DNA of 64,000 bases from Pelodera strongyloides (GCA_036852015.1 JAANDG010000096.1:1-64000); one strand, 5' to 3'; shown: positions 1 to 12,239, counted from the first letter of the stretch. The notes: generated by a model not told the origin, from the letters alone. Program-made: numbers and translations.

Positions 1-451
1 TTGTCTATTGTCCTCTTGAAAAGTGTGCATTTTCTCGCTTCGTAGGATTTTGAAGCTACTGAAACTTTGAAACTACCTTTTGTTCGCGGTTTGTCTCTAC
101 GATGCATACACGCATACAATAAGTTGAATAATGATTTATGTCGCAATGTACTTATGATATAGGACCTCTTTTATTATAACGAGTTTTGTTATTCAATTAG
201 AGTAAAATATTTATAATTTACTTATTCATGATGACAGCTGACATACGGCATTACTCTACGCTGTGAGCAAAAAAATCCCCCAAAAATAGAAACTAGTTAA
301 AAAAAGTATCCTCATAAATAGTTGAGTAGTAATTAGTAATCCAGAAGAAAAATGGAAATAATCCGTCAATATGAATTCTTCTTTTGTTGCTGCTATCTCC
401 TATTATTACATGTGTAGTTCATGCATTCTTTATTCGATATCGGTTGTAGTG

Positions 452-618
452 AAAGCGACATAACAGCCGGTTTTTGAAGCGTTTGATCGACAGCTTCAGT
501 CCTATGTATTTATGCTGAATTAAGCTCAATTTTTTATTCTAATCAGGCCCATTTGCATACGATGCATGGGAATGCAGCTATTCAAAATCCGTCTCGAAAA
601 CCGGCTGATACCGCTTCA
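452..618. mobile_element. Miniature inverted-repeat element, TTAAAGCG-type family
   Basis: The left end reads AAGCGACATAACAGCCGG and the right end is roughly its reverse complement (CCGGCTGATACCGCTT). The inner part resembles the elements near 38.6 and 40.6 kb, which have ACAGCCGG or CGGCCGG at the same place. There is no coding capacity. The TTAA flank is not well preserved here. Confidence 0.5.
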
Positions 619-1019
619 AATTCATAATTGTATTTGACGAACAATGTGCATTACTAATCTAGGCCGCGCATTTGTCCCAATCATATTTTTTCATTTCATT
701 CCATGCAGGCAATGACATTATATATACTCCGTGGGAAAGCTGCCTAATATTTGTTTCAAAACCACGCACCACTTCGCTTTAATAATTTCTTTTCAATTCC
801 GCATTAGGACACTTGCATGACAAGGTCACCAATGCATTGTATTTGCATCATTTTTGGCGAAGTAAGGGCTAAGGGCGTTGAAGAAAATCCCCCCGTTTGG
901 AATTAGTTCAATGACCTGGAAACCAATCACAGTAACTCTCGCCTTGTTCTTTTTGTGTTTTTCTTCCCTGAATAGGGAACGGGGGCGCGAAATTCAAAAT
1001 CCAAGTCTAAAAGATTCGT

Positions 1020-1092
1020 ACCCGGTAGTATAGTGGCAAGTATCTACGCCTGTGACTAGTGATACCCGGGTTCAATTCCTTGGTGTTGGCCG
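1020..1092 (+). repeat. tRNA-derived (SINE-like) sequence
   Basis: TAGTATAGTGG resembles a tRNA A box and GGGTTCAATTCC a B box, with the spacing of a tRNA-Asp-like gene. The two ends cannot form an acceptor stem and the anticodon arm is disturbed. I read it as a tRNA pseudogene or SINE head and not as a working tRNA. Confidence 0.4.
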
Positions 1093-1268
1093 TTTTAGAA
1101 ATCAGCTTACACAGAAATGCATCAGAGATTCTTCTACTTCTTTTCGCTGGGCCTGATCTTTGTGGCTCGATTTTTTTTGAGGAGTTTGTGTTTAACATTT
1201 GAATTCCTTATATTAGATTATATTAAAATGTTAGATTTATATTCATAATTAGACTACTAAAGTTGCAG

Positions 1269-4200
1269 GCCTCCCCCCTCCTCTGCGTCTATGTCCTCGT
1301 CTGTCGGCCGCCCTCCACGTCCGGCGAGCTCTATCGGCAGGCAGAGAACAGAGAGCCAGTCGTCGAGATTGGGCAATGCTAAAGGTTTGCGTATTTTTTA
1401 TAATTAATATAAATGTAAACTTGGACAACAATCATCTAAACTAGAAGCGTGAAGAGATATAATACAGAATCAAAGCTAAAAAATATGTCTCTATCTCCTT
1501 TTACAGTACTAGTTGCTTCGCAGTTAGTTTTTAGTGCTTACTTGCGTCAATTACAGGAAATACGGAAGTAACTATGTATTGATGTAAATGCTGGATTTGA
1601 GCGTAACTTCGGTGAATCTTATTTTATAACTCTTCCTTCAGCAGTAACTCCAAGCCTTCCCACCACGCCTCGACTGTCAAAGAAGTATGCTGGTGTGCAG
1701 AGGTATGACGTTACACGCTCAGCGGTGCGCGCTCAGCGGTGCGCGCTCAGCGGTGCGCGCTCAGCGGTGCGATTTTCACCGTTGTATTGACATAGCTCAC
1801 AGGCTCACAGAACACTTTGCGATTTCAGAGAATAATAATTGCGAGACATTCGCCTGTGATCCAAGTTTAGTATGTTATTTATTCGTTAAAAAAATAGTGT
1901 TGACGATTTTAGTCGAATCAGTGCGAAGAGTGACCATACTCCTCAGGGCGGACAAGTCAAAATCTTCCACGAGAACCGTCAATATAATGTACAGTCGAAG
2001 GTTGGATCAATGGACAACGCGAGACATATTCCAGGTAGCATATATCGTTTATTCTTCTTTAGTTTGATTTTTGAGTTTGTCAATGTTTTCCTTCACATAT
2101 CTTGTCGATGAACTTGTTTCGTGATGCGTAGTTTATATGTATGCGTCTTTCGGATTAGCCATCGAGTTTTGTATGGATCTGTGAGATATTCTCTAAAACA
2201 GTTACAAGTACCTGGATTCAGGTAGTTAACAGTTACAAGTACCTGAATAATAATAATAATAGAAAGGGCGTATACAACTAGCTATCTGCCGACGAAATTT
2301 ACTCCCTTTTCTTATACTTCTCGTGTTTCTTGTTCTGTATCGCCTGTCAGTCAAACGTGTTCAAACTAGTGGTACCCGTAGAGTTAGTGGGCGGCTAACT
2401 GCCTACCCCTACCATTATTAAAGGGATAGGTTCACCTCGAATTGCACCTTTTTTTATAATTTATGTTGATAGTATGACATATGACGGTTAAAATGCGAAA
2501 ATTGCAGTAAATTTCCTTTGCTCCCCGTAGTAGGAGAGCTTGCTCAAAAAAAGCTAAACTACCTCGAATCTATAAAACAATTGGAGTACCGCAGCCATGG
2601 TAAGGTAAGTGGGAAATAGCGCAGGAGGACTGGAGGTGCAGATATTGTTGTGATAGACAGAGGATGATAAAAGGGCCCTGTATTTCTAGCGTCTCCAGCC
2701 CGGCTGCGCTATTTCCCACTTACCATGGCTGCGGTACTCCAATTGTTTTATAGATTCGAGGTAGTTTAGCTTTTTTTGAGCAAGCTCTCCTTCTACGGGG
2801 AGCAAAGGAAATTTACTGCAATTTTCGCATTTTGACCGTCATATGTCATACTATCAACAAAAATTATAAAAAAGATGCAATTCGAGGTGAACCTATCCCT
2901 TTAATTGTACCCCATACGAAGCAGTGTCCGACGTGGTTTCCAGTGGGGAAAAGATCACAATGAACGTCGCAACAGCGCAAATTATTGGTAAAGCCACATG
3001 CTTTTGCGCACCTGTTGTGAGACTATGTCACATGCTTCTTCTTTAGGATTACTGCTGCAGTCCGTACTTGCGTATCATGTAGCTTATAGTTTATAACAAG
3101 CTGGGCAGGATTATTATTTCATGAATAGAATGGATATGTTAGTCGAATCGTACTGCATGATTTTGAGCAATATGTCTTTTGTTGCTAAATGTAAGTTTCT
3201 AAGGTTCACAGGTCACAGTCACACGGTTTCTCTTTAGTGAGAAGGAGAAACAATGTAAATTCTGGAACGCTACACGGTAGTTTAGTCGAATGCTTGTGTA
3301 ACTATTTAATTAAACACCCCCTTTTTTCCGTTTGACCCCCGATGAAGGACCAAAAGAGCTATCTCGCTCCGCTCGCTAGCACCGACTGTGTCGCGTTTTA
3401 CTGAGAAATGCTTCGGAGAGTTTTTTATTGTTCATACCAGGCATCAAGTGAAGGCTGCTTCTTCCACTGCTGCCTGTTCTTTCTCTATTGATGTTCATAT
3501 ATTCTATACTGCTAATTCAGGAGGCGGTAACGTGAAAATCGAGAGCGTTAAGTTCAACTTCAACGAGATTGCGCGTCCACGAATCGACGCCAAGGCTGAG
3601 CCGCCCAAGCCACGGGTCGAGAAGAAAGTCGGTTGTTTTGTGTTCTCTTGTTGCTATCATAGCTATTATATGCATGTGGTTGTCTTCGTAAAGTCCCTTC
3701 ACTTTGTAAACTGCTACATAACCTTTGTCCTGTCAATGATATTACATCCTCTCAGTTCTAGTCCATTTTTTATTACAGATTCCCACCCAAAAACTACAAT
3801 GGACCGCTCAGAGCAAAGTTGGCTCATTGGACAATGCCAAGCATCGACCTACCGGGGGAAATATTAAGGTTGGGAACATGGATTGTTATCTTTATTTTGG
3901 TTGTAATGGTCTTGATTGGTGCCTCTTTCAGTTAGCAGAACGCTGAAAAAGTTGCTTCGTAGCTTCAGGCAGCAGCTTCCCGTTGCTTTTTTCACTGCTT
4001 GCGCAACATTCATTTATTGCCTTGTTTCCGCTGGCCTGATCAATTAGACGCTGGAATTTTAATTTGGGCAGGTGCACGGAGACACGCTTGTCTCTCGCTT
4101 TGGCTTGAGCGGTTATGTGTGCATTGCGCATAATGAAATGCATATTCGATGCGCGTGCTTGTACTCGCTCGTTGAAAGCCGCAAATGTACACAATATGTA

Positions 4201-6882
4201 AATTCTGGACATGATTTGAAGTCAGAAAGAAGTGAGGGGGGTGTCAGTGAGAAACAAAATTTATCATATCATCATGCAAACAACGCGAGAAAAATCCCTC
4301 TAAAATTACGCTTTAAAAATGTCAACCCTTTTTGGTGCCGGAAGCTTGCCGGTGGCATCAAATTTGCATAGGATACATAGGATATCACATGCAATCCCAA
4401 GTACAATACGGCTTTAATGTAACTAAAACATTTTTTAGATAAACTTATCGTTAACCCAGGGCAAAGTCAAAAACCGCAAAATTTCCTGAATCTCTCCATT
4501 CCGTTTTCTATTCTTGCAGATTGAGAGCCGTAAGTTAGAGTGGAAGGCGGAGAGTAAAATTGGTTCCAAAGAAAATATCGGACATGTTGCCGGTGGTGGT
4601 AAGGTCAAGGTAGGGTGCACTGGTTGAGCTACCACTTATGGGATATATTGAGCTTATATATCTATTCGGGAAGCTATTCGGGAAAAGTAGCATTCCGTCA
4701 TTTCTCTCATTATGTTGTGTAATCTGCGTTGAACAGTAGATACAGTCAGAAGTAAAAGACCATGCTCTAGTCGGACTGGAAGAACCTTCAAAAGCTTTCT
4801 TAAGTTGCTTTTCTTGTAGCTGACAAGTAGTGCAAACTTTTTTTTTCGTAATCCTGTGCTTAATCAGCTGAGTGTCTTGGTCACAAGTTTGTTCTGGTCA
4901 CTCACCTCGCTTGCTTTGCAGATTGAGAGCCGCAAGCTAGAATGGAACACCGATAGCAAAATTGGCTCCAAGGATAATATTGGACACGTGCCAGGAGGTG
5001 GCAATGTTCGGGTAGGGCTTTTTGTGTGCTCATTGTCAGTGATTTTTGTTTAGTGCTATGTCCTGTTGTGCAAGTTCGGCTGCGGAGCTTCCATTTCATC
5101 ATTAGTCCGAGCACATGTTGTGTACAAACACCACGAAACTCGGATGGTATCAACTCATGATAGCCTAACCTCACTCGGACAATATTGACATTTTACTGAA
5201 CCCGTCCTGTTAGCATCGCTTTGCATATTGCAGATTTTCCACGAGCCAGTTGATTTATCATCCGCTTCGCCACGCATTGGTTCGCTTGAAAATGCTCGTC
5301 ATGCTCCGGGAGGAGGCAATATTAAGGTACTTAACCTGAATTAAGGTCTATCCGAGTTAGTTCCAGTTGGCGAATTACTCGACGTCTTCGAGCTTGCGCC
5401 ACGACGCTTCTATCCTTTTAGAATGTTTCACTTCCAAAATCCAAATCGTATACTTTCCGTTCGGCGCCAACGATTCACTGTGGCTTGGATATGGTAAAAA
5501 CCCAGAATGCTAAGAATTACAAGCAAATACCAACATTTCGAAGATATGCTAGCACATTGCAGATTTTCCACGAGCCCGTTGATTTATCAACTGCTTCGCC
5601 ACGCATTGGTTCGCTTGAAAATGCTCGTCATACTCCAGGAGGAGGCAATATTAGGGTACTTAACTTGCATGACTGCGCTTTTTAATTTTTATGCTCTAAG
5701 AGCGTGCACCTTTATCCAAGGGTTGAATAATGCAGTGTTCAATGCCTGTGACATGTTCTGCAGAATTCCTGAGCAGTAGTTAGTTCCATTTGGCGAATTG
5801 CTCGGCGTCTTCGGGCTAGCGCCAGAGCGCTTCTGTCTCTTTAGATGAATGTGTGACGACTTACGATTTTATACTTCCAAAATCCAAATTGTATGCTTTT
5901 CTATACGTTTTGCGCTCCCTGTTTATTGTGACTATGGCTATAGCAGAAAACCTGAATGATAATGAATTGCAATCATATACCAACGTTTCGGAGGGATGCT
6001 TGAACATTGCAGATTTTCCACGATCCCGCTGATTTATCGCATGCTTCCCCACGTGTTGGTTCGCTTGAAAATGCTCATCATACTCCAGGCGGAGGCAATG
6101 TCAAGGTGCTTATTAGCTTATGTGGATTTGGGTAGCAGATTAATTAATTCACACTTTGTATATAAAGGTTTTGTATAATCATGGGTAATGCATATAACTT
6201 CGTCAGTATACAGCTCGGCTTCCAAACAAGGTAACACTCATGCGTAAAATATACTGATATTGTACAATACTTCGCTGAAATCTGAAATGTTAATAGACCA
6301 AATAATGGTGATTTGTTTGCATACACATAGGAATACAGCGTCCGCATTTTTTTTTTAAATTATAGATCGAGGACAGGAAATTGGATTTCAAGCAGACAGC
6401 CCGGTCAAAGATCAATTCGGTTTCGTCCAATGGTGGATCAGTGCTGTCTAGAGGGTTGGTACAGTTTTTCTTCAAAATAAGACTTATGTTCGTCATCAAA
6501 TTCTACTTCTGTCCTTCAAGCAAACTTACCATTGTGCCAGAGCGTGTACAGGTAGAGCCATAGGAATGAAGAGTCTGTGGTGCTCCTGATTATCTCCTGT
6601 GTGCGGGGTCAGAGTCTGTGGGCGGGTCTTTCCATTCGGGAATATAGTAACAAGCGCGCTTTTGCAGAAGAATAACTACTGATACAAAATGCAAAAAAAG
6701 TCTTTCCTACGATAAGGTGTTGGCCCCTTGATAAGTAAATACTGGACATGAACACAATTAATTATAACGCAGTGTAGAATTATCGAAAAGTATTGATTAT
6801 TTTTAGGTCGTCCGAACGAAGCATGCCAGGAGCTGTAGATCCACTATCTGCGCAACAAGTATTGCAAGGAATGATGATATAG
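1269..6882 (+). CDS. tau: Tau/MAP2/MAP4-family microtubule-associated protein with about ten repeats (5' incomplete)
   Basis: Binds and stabilises microtubules through imperfect 30-31-residue repeats ending in PGGG; cytoplasmic. Proposed exons: 1269-1384 and 1642-1702 (Pro/Ser-rich, many S/T-P), 1913-2034, 3521-3627, 3779-3868, 4520-4609, 4922-5011, 5234-5326, 5563-5655, 6013-6105, 6366-6454, 6807-6882 (stop). All phases agree. Repeats carry the family pattern, for example SKIGSKDNIGHVPGGGN (exon 4922) and PRIGSLENARHTPGGGN (exon 5563). Exons from 3779 to 6105 are 90 or 93 nt, phase 0 at both ends, one repeat each. Exon 3521 encodes a unit without PGGG that resembles the post-repeat region of vertebrate tau. 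Its donor would be GTCGGT, which is weak. The last exon is short; reading through 6454 instead would stop at 6563. Vertebrate tau, MAP2 and MAP4 have three to five repeats, so this array is unusually long. The N-terminus is not found. Confidence 0.9.
1716..1771 (+). repeat. 14-bp tandem repeat, four perfect copies
   Basis: CGCTCAGCGGTGCG is repeated four times without mismatch, inside a tau intron 14 nt after the proposed donor at 1702/1703. It is GC-rich against an AT-rich background. Confidence 0.95.
2422..2900. mobile_element. TTAA-flanked foldback MITE (Kolobok-type ends)
   Basis: A 479-bp near-palindrome with arms of over 200 bp, flanked by TTAA at 2418-2421 and 2901-2904. It starts AGGGATAGGTTCACCTC. 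This matches the end of the large transposon at 48747 (AGGGATCAGCTCACCTC) at most positions. It lies in a tau intron and has no open reading frame of its own. Confidence 0.9.
5234..6105 (+). repeat. Tandem duplication of tau intron-plus-exon units
   Basis: Exons 5234-5326, 5563-5655 and 6013-6105 are near-identical 93-mers. The introns in front of the second and third also match: the stretch from 5358 (TAGTTCCAGTTGGCGAATTA) recurs from about 5781 with few changes. The duplicated unit is therefore genomic, intron and exon together, and recent. Confidence 0.85.
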
Positions 6883-7719
6883 ATAGGGTTGCAGAGGAAG
6901 TATTTGTTTTTGCAAAATTTTTGGCAGTCGTCTTTTACGCTAATTTGGGTCGAGAATGTGTCGAGTTTCATGTATTTAATCGCAAGCTGTTCGATAAAGG
7001 GTGATGGTGATGGATATCGTCTTTATTCGCATCTATATTCTAGCACTCATGTGTTTTGTTGTCACTATAATTATCATGATGGCTTGAAATGTGTATTCAC
7101 TTTCGTACTATTTTGGATTCTGGACTCATTAGGTTTATTGATAGTCTTGTGGAATTATTTCGCTTACGGGATAACGATCTCTTTTTCTTCTTTTCGATAT
7201 ATTCGTTTTTTTTCAGTTGCGACTGCACACTCACCTGTTAGTACCTGTTATAACTTGTCAAGCAACGCGTTGTTGTTTTTCCTTTGTAAAGCAAGATGTG
7301 TTAGATTTTTGCGCCTCTGTCCCTCTGTAGGCAGTAGCTTCGGAACAATCTAGCAAACCTTATTCTGTTGTAGTTACCCTTTTGTTTACGCATTCATATT
7401 TTTAATAATATTTGCCTACATACATTTTGGTGTACATATTCACCTTCCACTGTATTAGTTTTCGTTTGTAACTTGTTGGAATTTGTATTGTTCTGCTACA
7501 TACACACGATATTTTCTAGTTTTGTGTATCTTTTCAATTGCATGCGCTTCGGAATATACTACACAAGCAATATAAATGCGATTTGCCAGTGCAACTAAAA
7601 AGACTAAAATAATATTTGTTGGGATCCAAATCATGGAATAATAAACATATTTTTAATGCGTGTTCACTCTTTGAAGTAATCTATACTAATTCTAATGGAC
7701 TGTATGCATCATATATTGA

Positions 7720-7935
7720 AAGTATGTTGAACATCTACACATACACACACACTGAAACGTATAATGAACATCTCCATTCCCATATAATTTATGTTGAACA
7801 TCTCCACTCCCGTATTTTGAAACGTATGTTTAACATCGCCATTCTCATATATAGAAACGTATCTTGAACATCTCAATTCCTACACGTTGAAACGTATGTC
7901 GAACTTCTCAATTCCTACACGTTGCAACGTATGAT
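7720..7935 (+). repeat. Minisatellite with units of roughly 35-50 bp
   Basis: Five to six imperfect copies of a unit built around GAACATCTCAATTCC followed by TTGAAACGTATG. The last two copies are the most alike. Confidence 0.8.
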
Positions 7936-8675
7936 TTTTTTTGGATCGGAGATGCCCACCCACCAATACTATTTGTCCTTCTTGAAGTGACGAACTAGTG
8001 ACGAACACTTGATAAAAAAAACCTTAACAGAATATTTTATGCAACATCTACTCCCCTCCCACCAACTATCTATCATTTGTTGAGAAACCGTATTCGCGTT
8101 GCTTCAATAGCTCCTACTCCTATAAATTAAGATAATCAACAACTTAAAGGGAATGTCAAGCCGGTTTTGCATGTTGGGCTCAAAAAAAAAGCGTGCGTTT
8201 TGAAGGTAAGGAAAGTGAAAGTAAAAATAAACAAAAACTTTCATGTAAGAAGAAAAACAATTTCAAACCCCTCCAAAAAACTCCTTCAGTATGGGATTCT
8301 AGTCGTGTGGACAGAGCTAAGCCAAATCGCTGTCCACGGGACGGCTTGAATTACCTGCTCGCCGCAACGCACCCGTTTGCTTGCGTTGCGGCGGGTTTTG
8401 TTCACGTTTATGACAAACTCAAATATTTTATTCTGGCGCCATCTTTATGGGCTTACTGTATTGGGCGCCTTTCGAGATTTACTTAGCCTGCGCCAGGAGA
8501 TGCCTTTCTGCGCAGAATCCCCCTTTACATGCAAAGACAGCGAGCTATTCTAAGACCTTACCGACGCATAAAACAGTCATTGCGAAGTTCAGAAATACGT
8601 ACATCTTGTTATACATGTTCATGTACTATATACAATTATTCTACTACATTTGCTTACCATTATTTTTTCTTTAAT

Positions 8676-8830
8676 GAAAGGGATGGGGTCAATTCAACTT
8701 GAACCTTTGTGAATATGCGCTTAATAATATAGCCGATCATAGTCGTAATACAGACAATACATTCGATTATCGATGCTCCTATCGACAGGAGCTTGCTCAA
8801 AGCTACTTATAAAACACCAGGCGTATCGTA
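8676..8830. mobile_element. Half copy of the foldback MITE family
   Basis: It begins AAAGGGATGGGGTCA and later contains GGAGCTTGCTCAAAGCTAC followed by TTATAAAACA. This matches the order of motifs in one arm of the element at 2422-2900. No opposite arm follows, so it is a truncated copy. Confidence 0.55.
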
Positions 8831-9299
8831 GTCGTAGGGCAACGGTACGTCAGATAGTGTTATAGGCGGAAATTTTCGTAATGTAGCTTCCAAAAAGGGT
8901 GGCACGCAGTGAGAGCGTGTACTTGTATTGTAGTAATCATCAACTAATATTTATTTGAATATTTGCGTATAATTCGACAAGCGGGGTAGGTATATAGTCG
9001 TGCCCCTCTCCTCTGCTCCTAGACTGGTAGTTGACATATTTGGCGATTTGTATTTTTGAAGGGCAACTATTTAATGTGAATACTTGATTCTTCAATCGTG
9101 TTCCAGCCGAGTTAGTGAAGAGTGAGTTAAAATGCTTTGCATTGTTTCACATGTTAATCAATACTATACGGTTGCGCAATATTAAAATCTTTCTGTCCCC
9201 ACCCCCCGCCAAGACATAATCAGTGAGTAACCCATGTTTTTATCGTTTTCAGTCTCACTGTCCCTACCGTCGCTTTTTTTGTGACTCAATTTTACCGAA

Positions 9300-9530
9300 T
9301 CCGTTTTTCTATTCTCGCTCACTGAGGAAACTTGGTCGAGGGGCGGCGCGCCCCTGGCCCCACTTCGCGGGGCCGCGCACCCCCCGCGCGCCCCTTGCCC
9401 GTGTCTGGCCCATTGGTCTGGGAAAGGCTCCACCACCGAAAATCGTGGGGCGGCTGGTGCGCCAGGAGCGCGCCACAGGCGCGCGAGGACACGTACAATG
9501 GAAACTGCAAGATACTCAGTGAAGGGGCAT
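9300..9530 (+). repeat. GC-rich dispersed repeat
   Basis: A markedly GC-rich block in an AT-rich region. It includes GACCAATGGGC-like sequence on the minus strand and CAGTGAAGGGGCATTTA. Both recur in inverted orientation at 47276-47410. A compositionally similar block lies at 12240-12420. It is not recognised as a gene, although several frames are open because of the composition. Confidence 0.6.
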
Positions 9531-9580
9531 TTATTTACTACTACGCAGCGAAACCGCACGTGTTTTTCAACACTTGTGAT

Positions 9581-9890
9581 AGTGTATTTATCTCCAGTTT
9601 CGCAGGGCCGAAACAGGGCGAATCTGGCCCAAAAATCATTCAGCGCGGCTTTCACTTTCCATACATAAGCGCAATTTGAAACTCGCTACAAAAATTGAAA
9701 ATCAGGGACAAATTTGAATTTAATACAGATTTTCGCATGCAAGTAGCTAATACGTGTACTAATTCAAATTTGTCCCTGATCTTCAATTTTTGTAGCGAGT
9801 TTCTTAATGAGTTTCTATATGGAAAGGGAAAGCCGCGCTGAATGATTTTTTGAGGTGTTTCGGCCCTGCGAAACTGGAGATAAATACACT
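9581..9890. repeat. Foldback inverted repeat
   Basis: AGTGTATTTATCTCCAGTTT at the left end is matched exactly by its reverse complement at the right end. The inner parts (GCGGCTTTC, AAACTCGCTACAAAAATTG, GGGACAAATTTGAATT) also pair. Indels differ between the arms. It is probably a non-autonomous DNA element of another family. Confidence 0.8.
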
Positions 9891-10338
9891 ATGATCCGAC
9901 AAACTGAGTGTTGTCTTATCCAAAAGTTGTTGTAATTTTATGATGTTCCACTTCAATTTAAACTATTGTCTTATTTAGTAAGTTTGTTGTCACTATTCTT
10001 GTTAATCATGTATTAACTAACGGTTATAATAAAAATATGTTTATCGGCAGTTTAGTTTGCATAAAGTATTCATATATTCGATTTCTTAAATGATTGTTTG
10101 CGGCATAATCTAAAGGCTGCTATCATACCGTAATCGCTTTAGAATAGTGCACAATACGCGCACTTTCGCATTACTTCTCTTCCTTTTAGCCATTATTTTT
10201 CTACTCCATCCTTTTTGCTTTGGTCTTCATTTTCTATTATGTTCCTTACTGTAAGACATCTCTTAGCCCTGTTTGTCTCGATAAAGCTCCTTTTGACCTT
10301 TTCTTCGATGTAGTTGAAAATAATTTTGAGTTTCTTAA

Positions 10339-10501
10339 AGCGAAATGCCAGCTCCTTTGGAAAATTTGCATATGATAAGCAAATCCTATGTATCCTATGC
10401 TAATTTTGCGCGATCGTCCACGGCTATCGCGCAAAATTAGCATAGGATACATAGGATTTGCTTATCATATGCAAATTTTCCAAAGGAGCTGGCATTTCGC
10501 T
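10339..10501. mobile_element. Perfect hairpin MITE, TTAA-flanked
   Basis: Two 76-bp arms are identical in inverted orientation around an 11-bp loop (CGTCCACGGCT), and TTAA lies directly on both sides (10335-10338, 10502-10505). The ends are AGCGAAATGCC. The lack of any arm mismatch points to a very recent insertion or to arm correction. Confidence 0.95.
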
Positions 10502-10554
10502 TTAACGTAAATGTATCAAATATAAAATGAAACGTCTCTATATTTACAGGGTTA

Positions 10555-11197
10555 ATGGCGGGCCCAAAGGCCATCGTGATAGCAACTGTATGGTCAGCTC
10601 AGGATGAGGCCAACTGGGTATGTCGTCTATATTTTTGTCAAGTATCTTGATTAGTATTTTTAAGAGTATTCAAGATTCACCGTTTAGTAAGTTGTTTGAA
10701 CCGATGTATTGAATACAAAATACATTGTAAATATCGGAGGCGTTGATGTGGAAATATGGAGATGTGGATGTTTATTTGTATTAGTAGGCACATAATGTTG
10801 AATCTTAAATGAAACTTTTATTTTGTTTAGACGACAACCGATGGTAATTGTACGGCGCAAACGCAGACAATGTTCCCGAAGATACGGTACAAGATAATAA
10901 AAAATAGGTAAGAACGTATCTAACTATAACATTTTTCATGTTTATTTCTGTCCAGGGTTTGTGGTTATCATTGTTTTTGTGTACTAGTTACTTATATGTG
11001 CATTGTTTATCTTATGGATCATTCGATCATTGTCTTCGTACGTTAGTGCATATCTTCGATTACGCATCCGTGTTGCATTTCTTGCTTGTAAAAAGTTAAA
11101 AAGTGATAGGTGATAGTGTACTCATTTCAGGCTTCCTAGTCTTACGGCGGACTTTGGACATCGTGCGGTACTCCACATGTGGGACAAAGAACTATAG
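10555..11197 (+). CDS. Possible small spliced gene, unrecognised
   Basis: Three short segments with good splice sites join in phase. They are 10555-10617 (acceptor TTTACAG upstream, donor GTATGT), 10831-10907 (TTTAG / GTAAGA) and 11131-11197 (TTTCAG, ending in TAG). The product would be 68 residues without a recognisable domain. A further exon-like block from about 11601 (TTTCAG acceptor) could be 3' untranslated. It could equally be a non-coding spliced RNA, or the 5' leader of the gene at 12998, which has an acceptor at 12983/12984 just before its start codon. Confidence 0.3.
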
Positions 11198-12239
11198 GGC
11201 AACTCCGGGACTCCGGCCACTTGAACACATCATCTAGGCAGGTATGGTTAATATTTTGTTTCCATGTGTTTTGCCTCCAAGTCATTTATAGTTGTGATTG
11301 TGTGCACGAAAGTGCCTGCTCCCTACCTCCCGTGGGACGTGAAAGAAAGAGTGATTACGCGAATCAAGGATACGAAAAGACAAATTTACCCAACTGGGGT
11401 GGCTCCCATTCCATTCCATTCAAACGGCATACGACCAGCTCATTACCCATAATTTAGAATATCGCGGCCGCTTGTTAAGATTTCGCATTTAATTGATTAG
11501 TTTAGGGTTACACTTACGCTATTGATACTTGTGTGATCAATACTTGTGTGATCAATCGTCATCAATGCCATATCTAATTTTTAACTTCTTCTTATTTCAG
11601 TTGACCGGTGTATCGATGTGGGTAACGTGTCGGCTTTATTGCTACGCAGGGAAGGTAGCTGCATGGAGGGCGTACGAAACACCGTGAAGACGTTTCTTAT
11701 CACGGAAAGGAAGATATCAAATGGATAGATACCCTAAGATGAACCTTAGTAAGCTTAGTGTTACTTTGTGCGATATGTTTCGTGTGTTTATGGCATATTG
11801 TATTAAATGTAGCTCGTTACTTTATTAGAAAATTAGCTGTGTAACGCTGCCCATTTGCGTTTATGTTTTAACTGAACGTCAGCATATAGAAGGATTATTT
11901 TTTGTACTATATATACCTCTACTCTTATTGTAGTTGTATCTACTTTTTGTTTTGGATTTTTACACCCCCGCAACTCCATTATCATAGCATTATATCGTAA
12001 TATTTACCAGTAGAATTTCAACTCTCACTAACATTATTTTGTACTTACAATTGGGTTGCCTATCCACTTTTTGTTGCGTATTCTTAGTTATTAACTTACC
12101 AAAATTCCCCCAGATGTATCACTAATATCATTATTATCGTTTTGTGCTGTGAGTGAAGTAAAGTTATTCTGTATATTTGTTGTTTGTTGATTACTGTGTG
12201 GATTTACCGTTTTAGTGTATTATTTAATATGGAATGGAA

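Larger units (their letters stand above)
1..1268. other. 5' flank or intron of the tau gene
   Basis: No coding exon that I can support. The stretch holds a small inverted-repeat element (about 452-618, ends resembling the TTAAAGCG miniature family) and a tRNA-like sequence at 1020-1092. The first tau exon I recognise starts at 1269 in mid-codon, so the start codon must lie here unseen or left of the window. Confidence 0.5.
6883..10338. other. Intergenic, repeat-rich
   Basis: No supportable gene. It contains a minisatellite (7720-7935), a half copy of the foldback family (8676-8830), a GC-rich dispersed repeat (9300-9530) and a foldback repeat (9581-9890). Open frames in 8.1-8.7 kb and 9.2-9.7 kb lie in repeats and show no family features. 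Confidence 0.5.

Noticed and set aside
1020..1092. Functional tRNA-Asp
   Set aside because: The acceptor stem cannot form and the anticodon arm does not pair.
1249..1431. Minus-strand open frame rich in arginine
   Set aside because: It is the shadow of the Pro/Ser-rich tau exon 1269-1384 on the plus strand.
7700..7935. CRISPR-like array
   Set aside because: The repeats and intervening sequence drift together as in a minisatellite, and the context is eukaryotic.
9182..9679. Overlapping long frames on both strands
   Set aside because: GC-rich repeat sequence with few stop codons by composition; the block recurs elsewhere and no protein family is visible.
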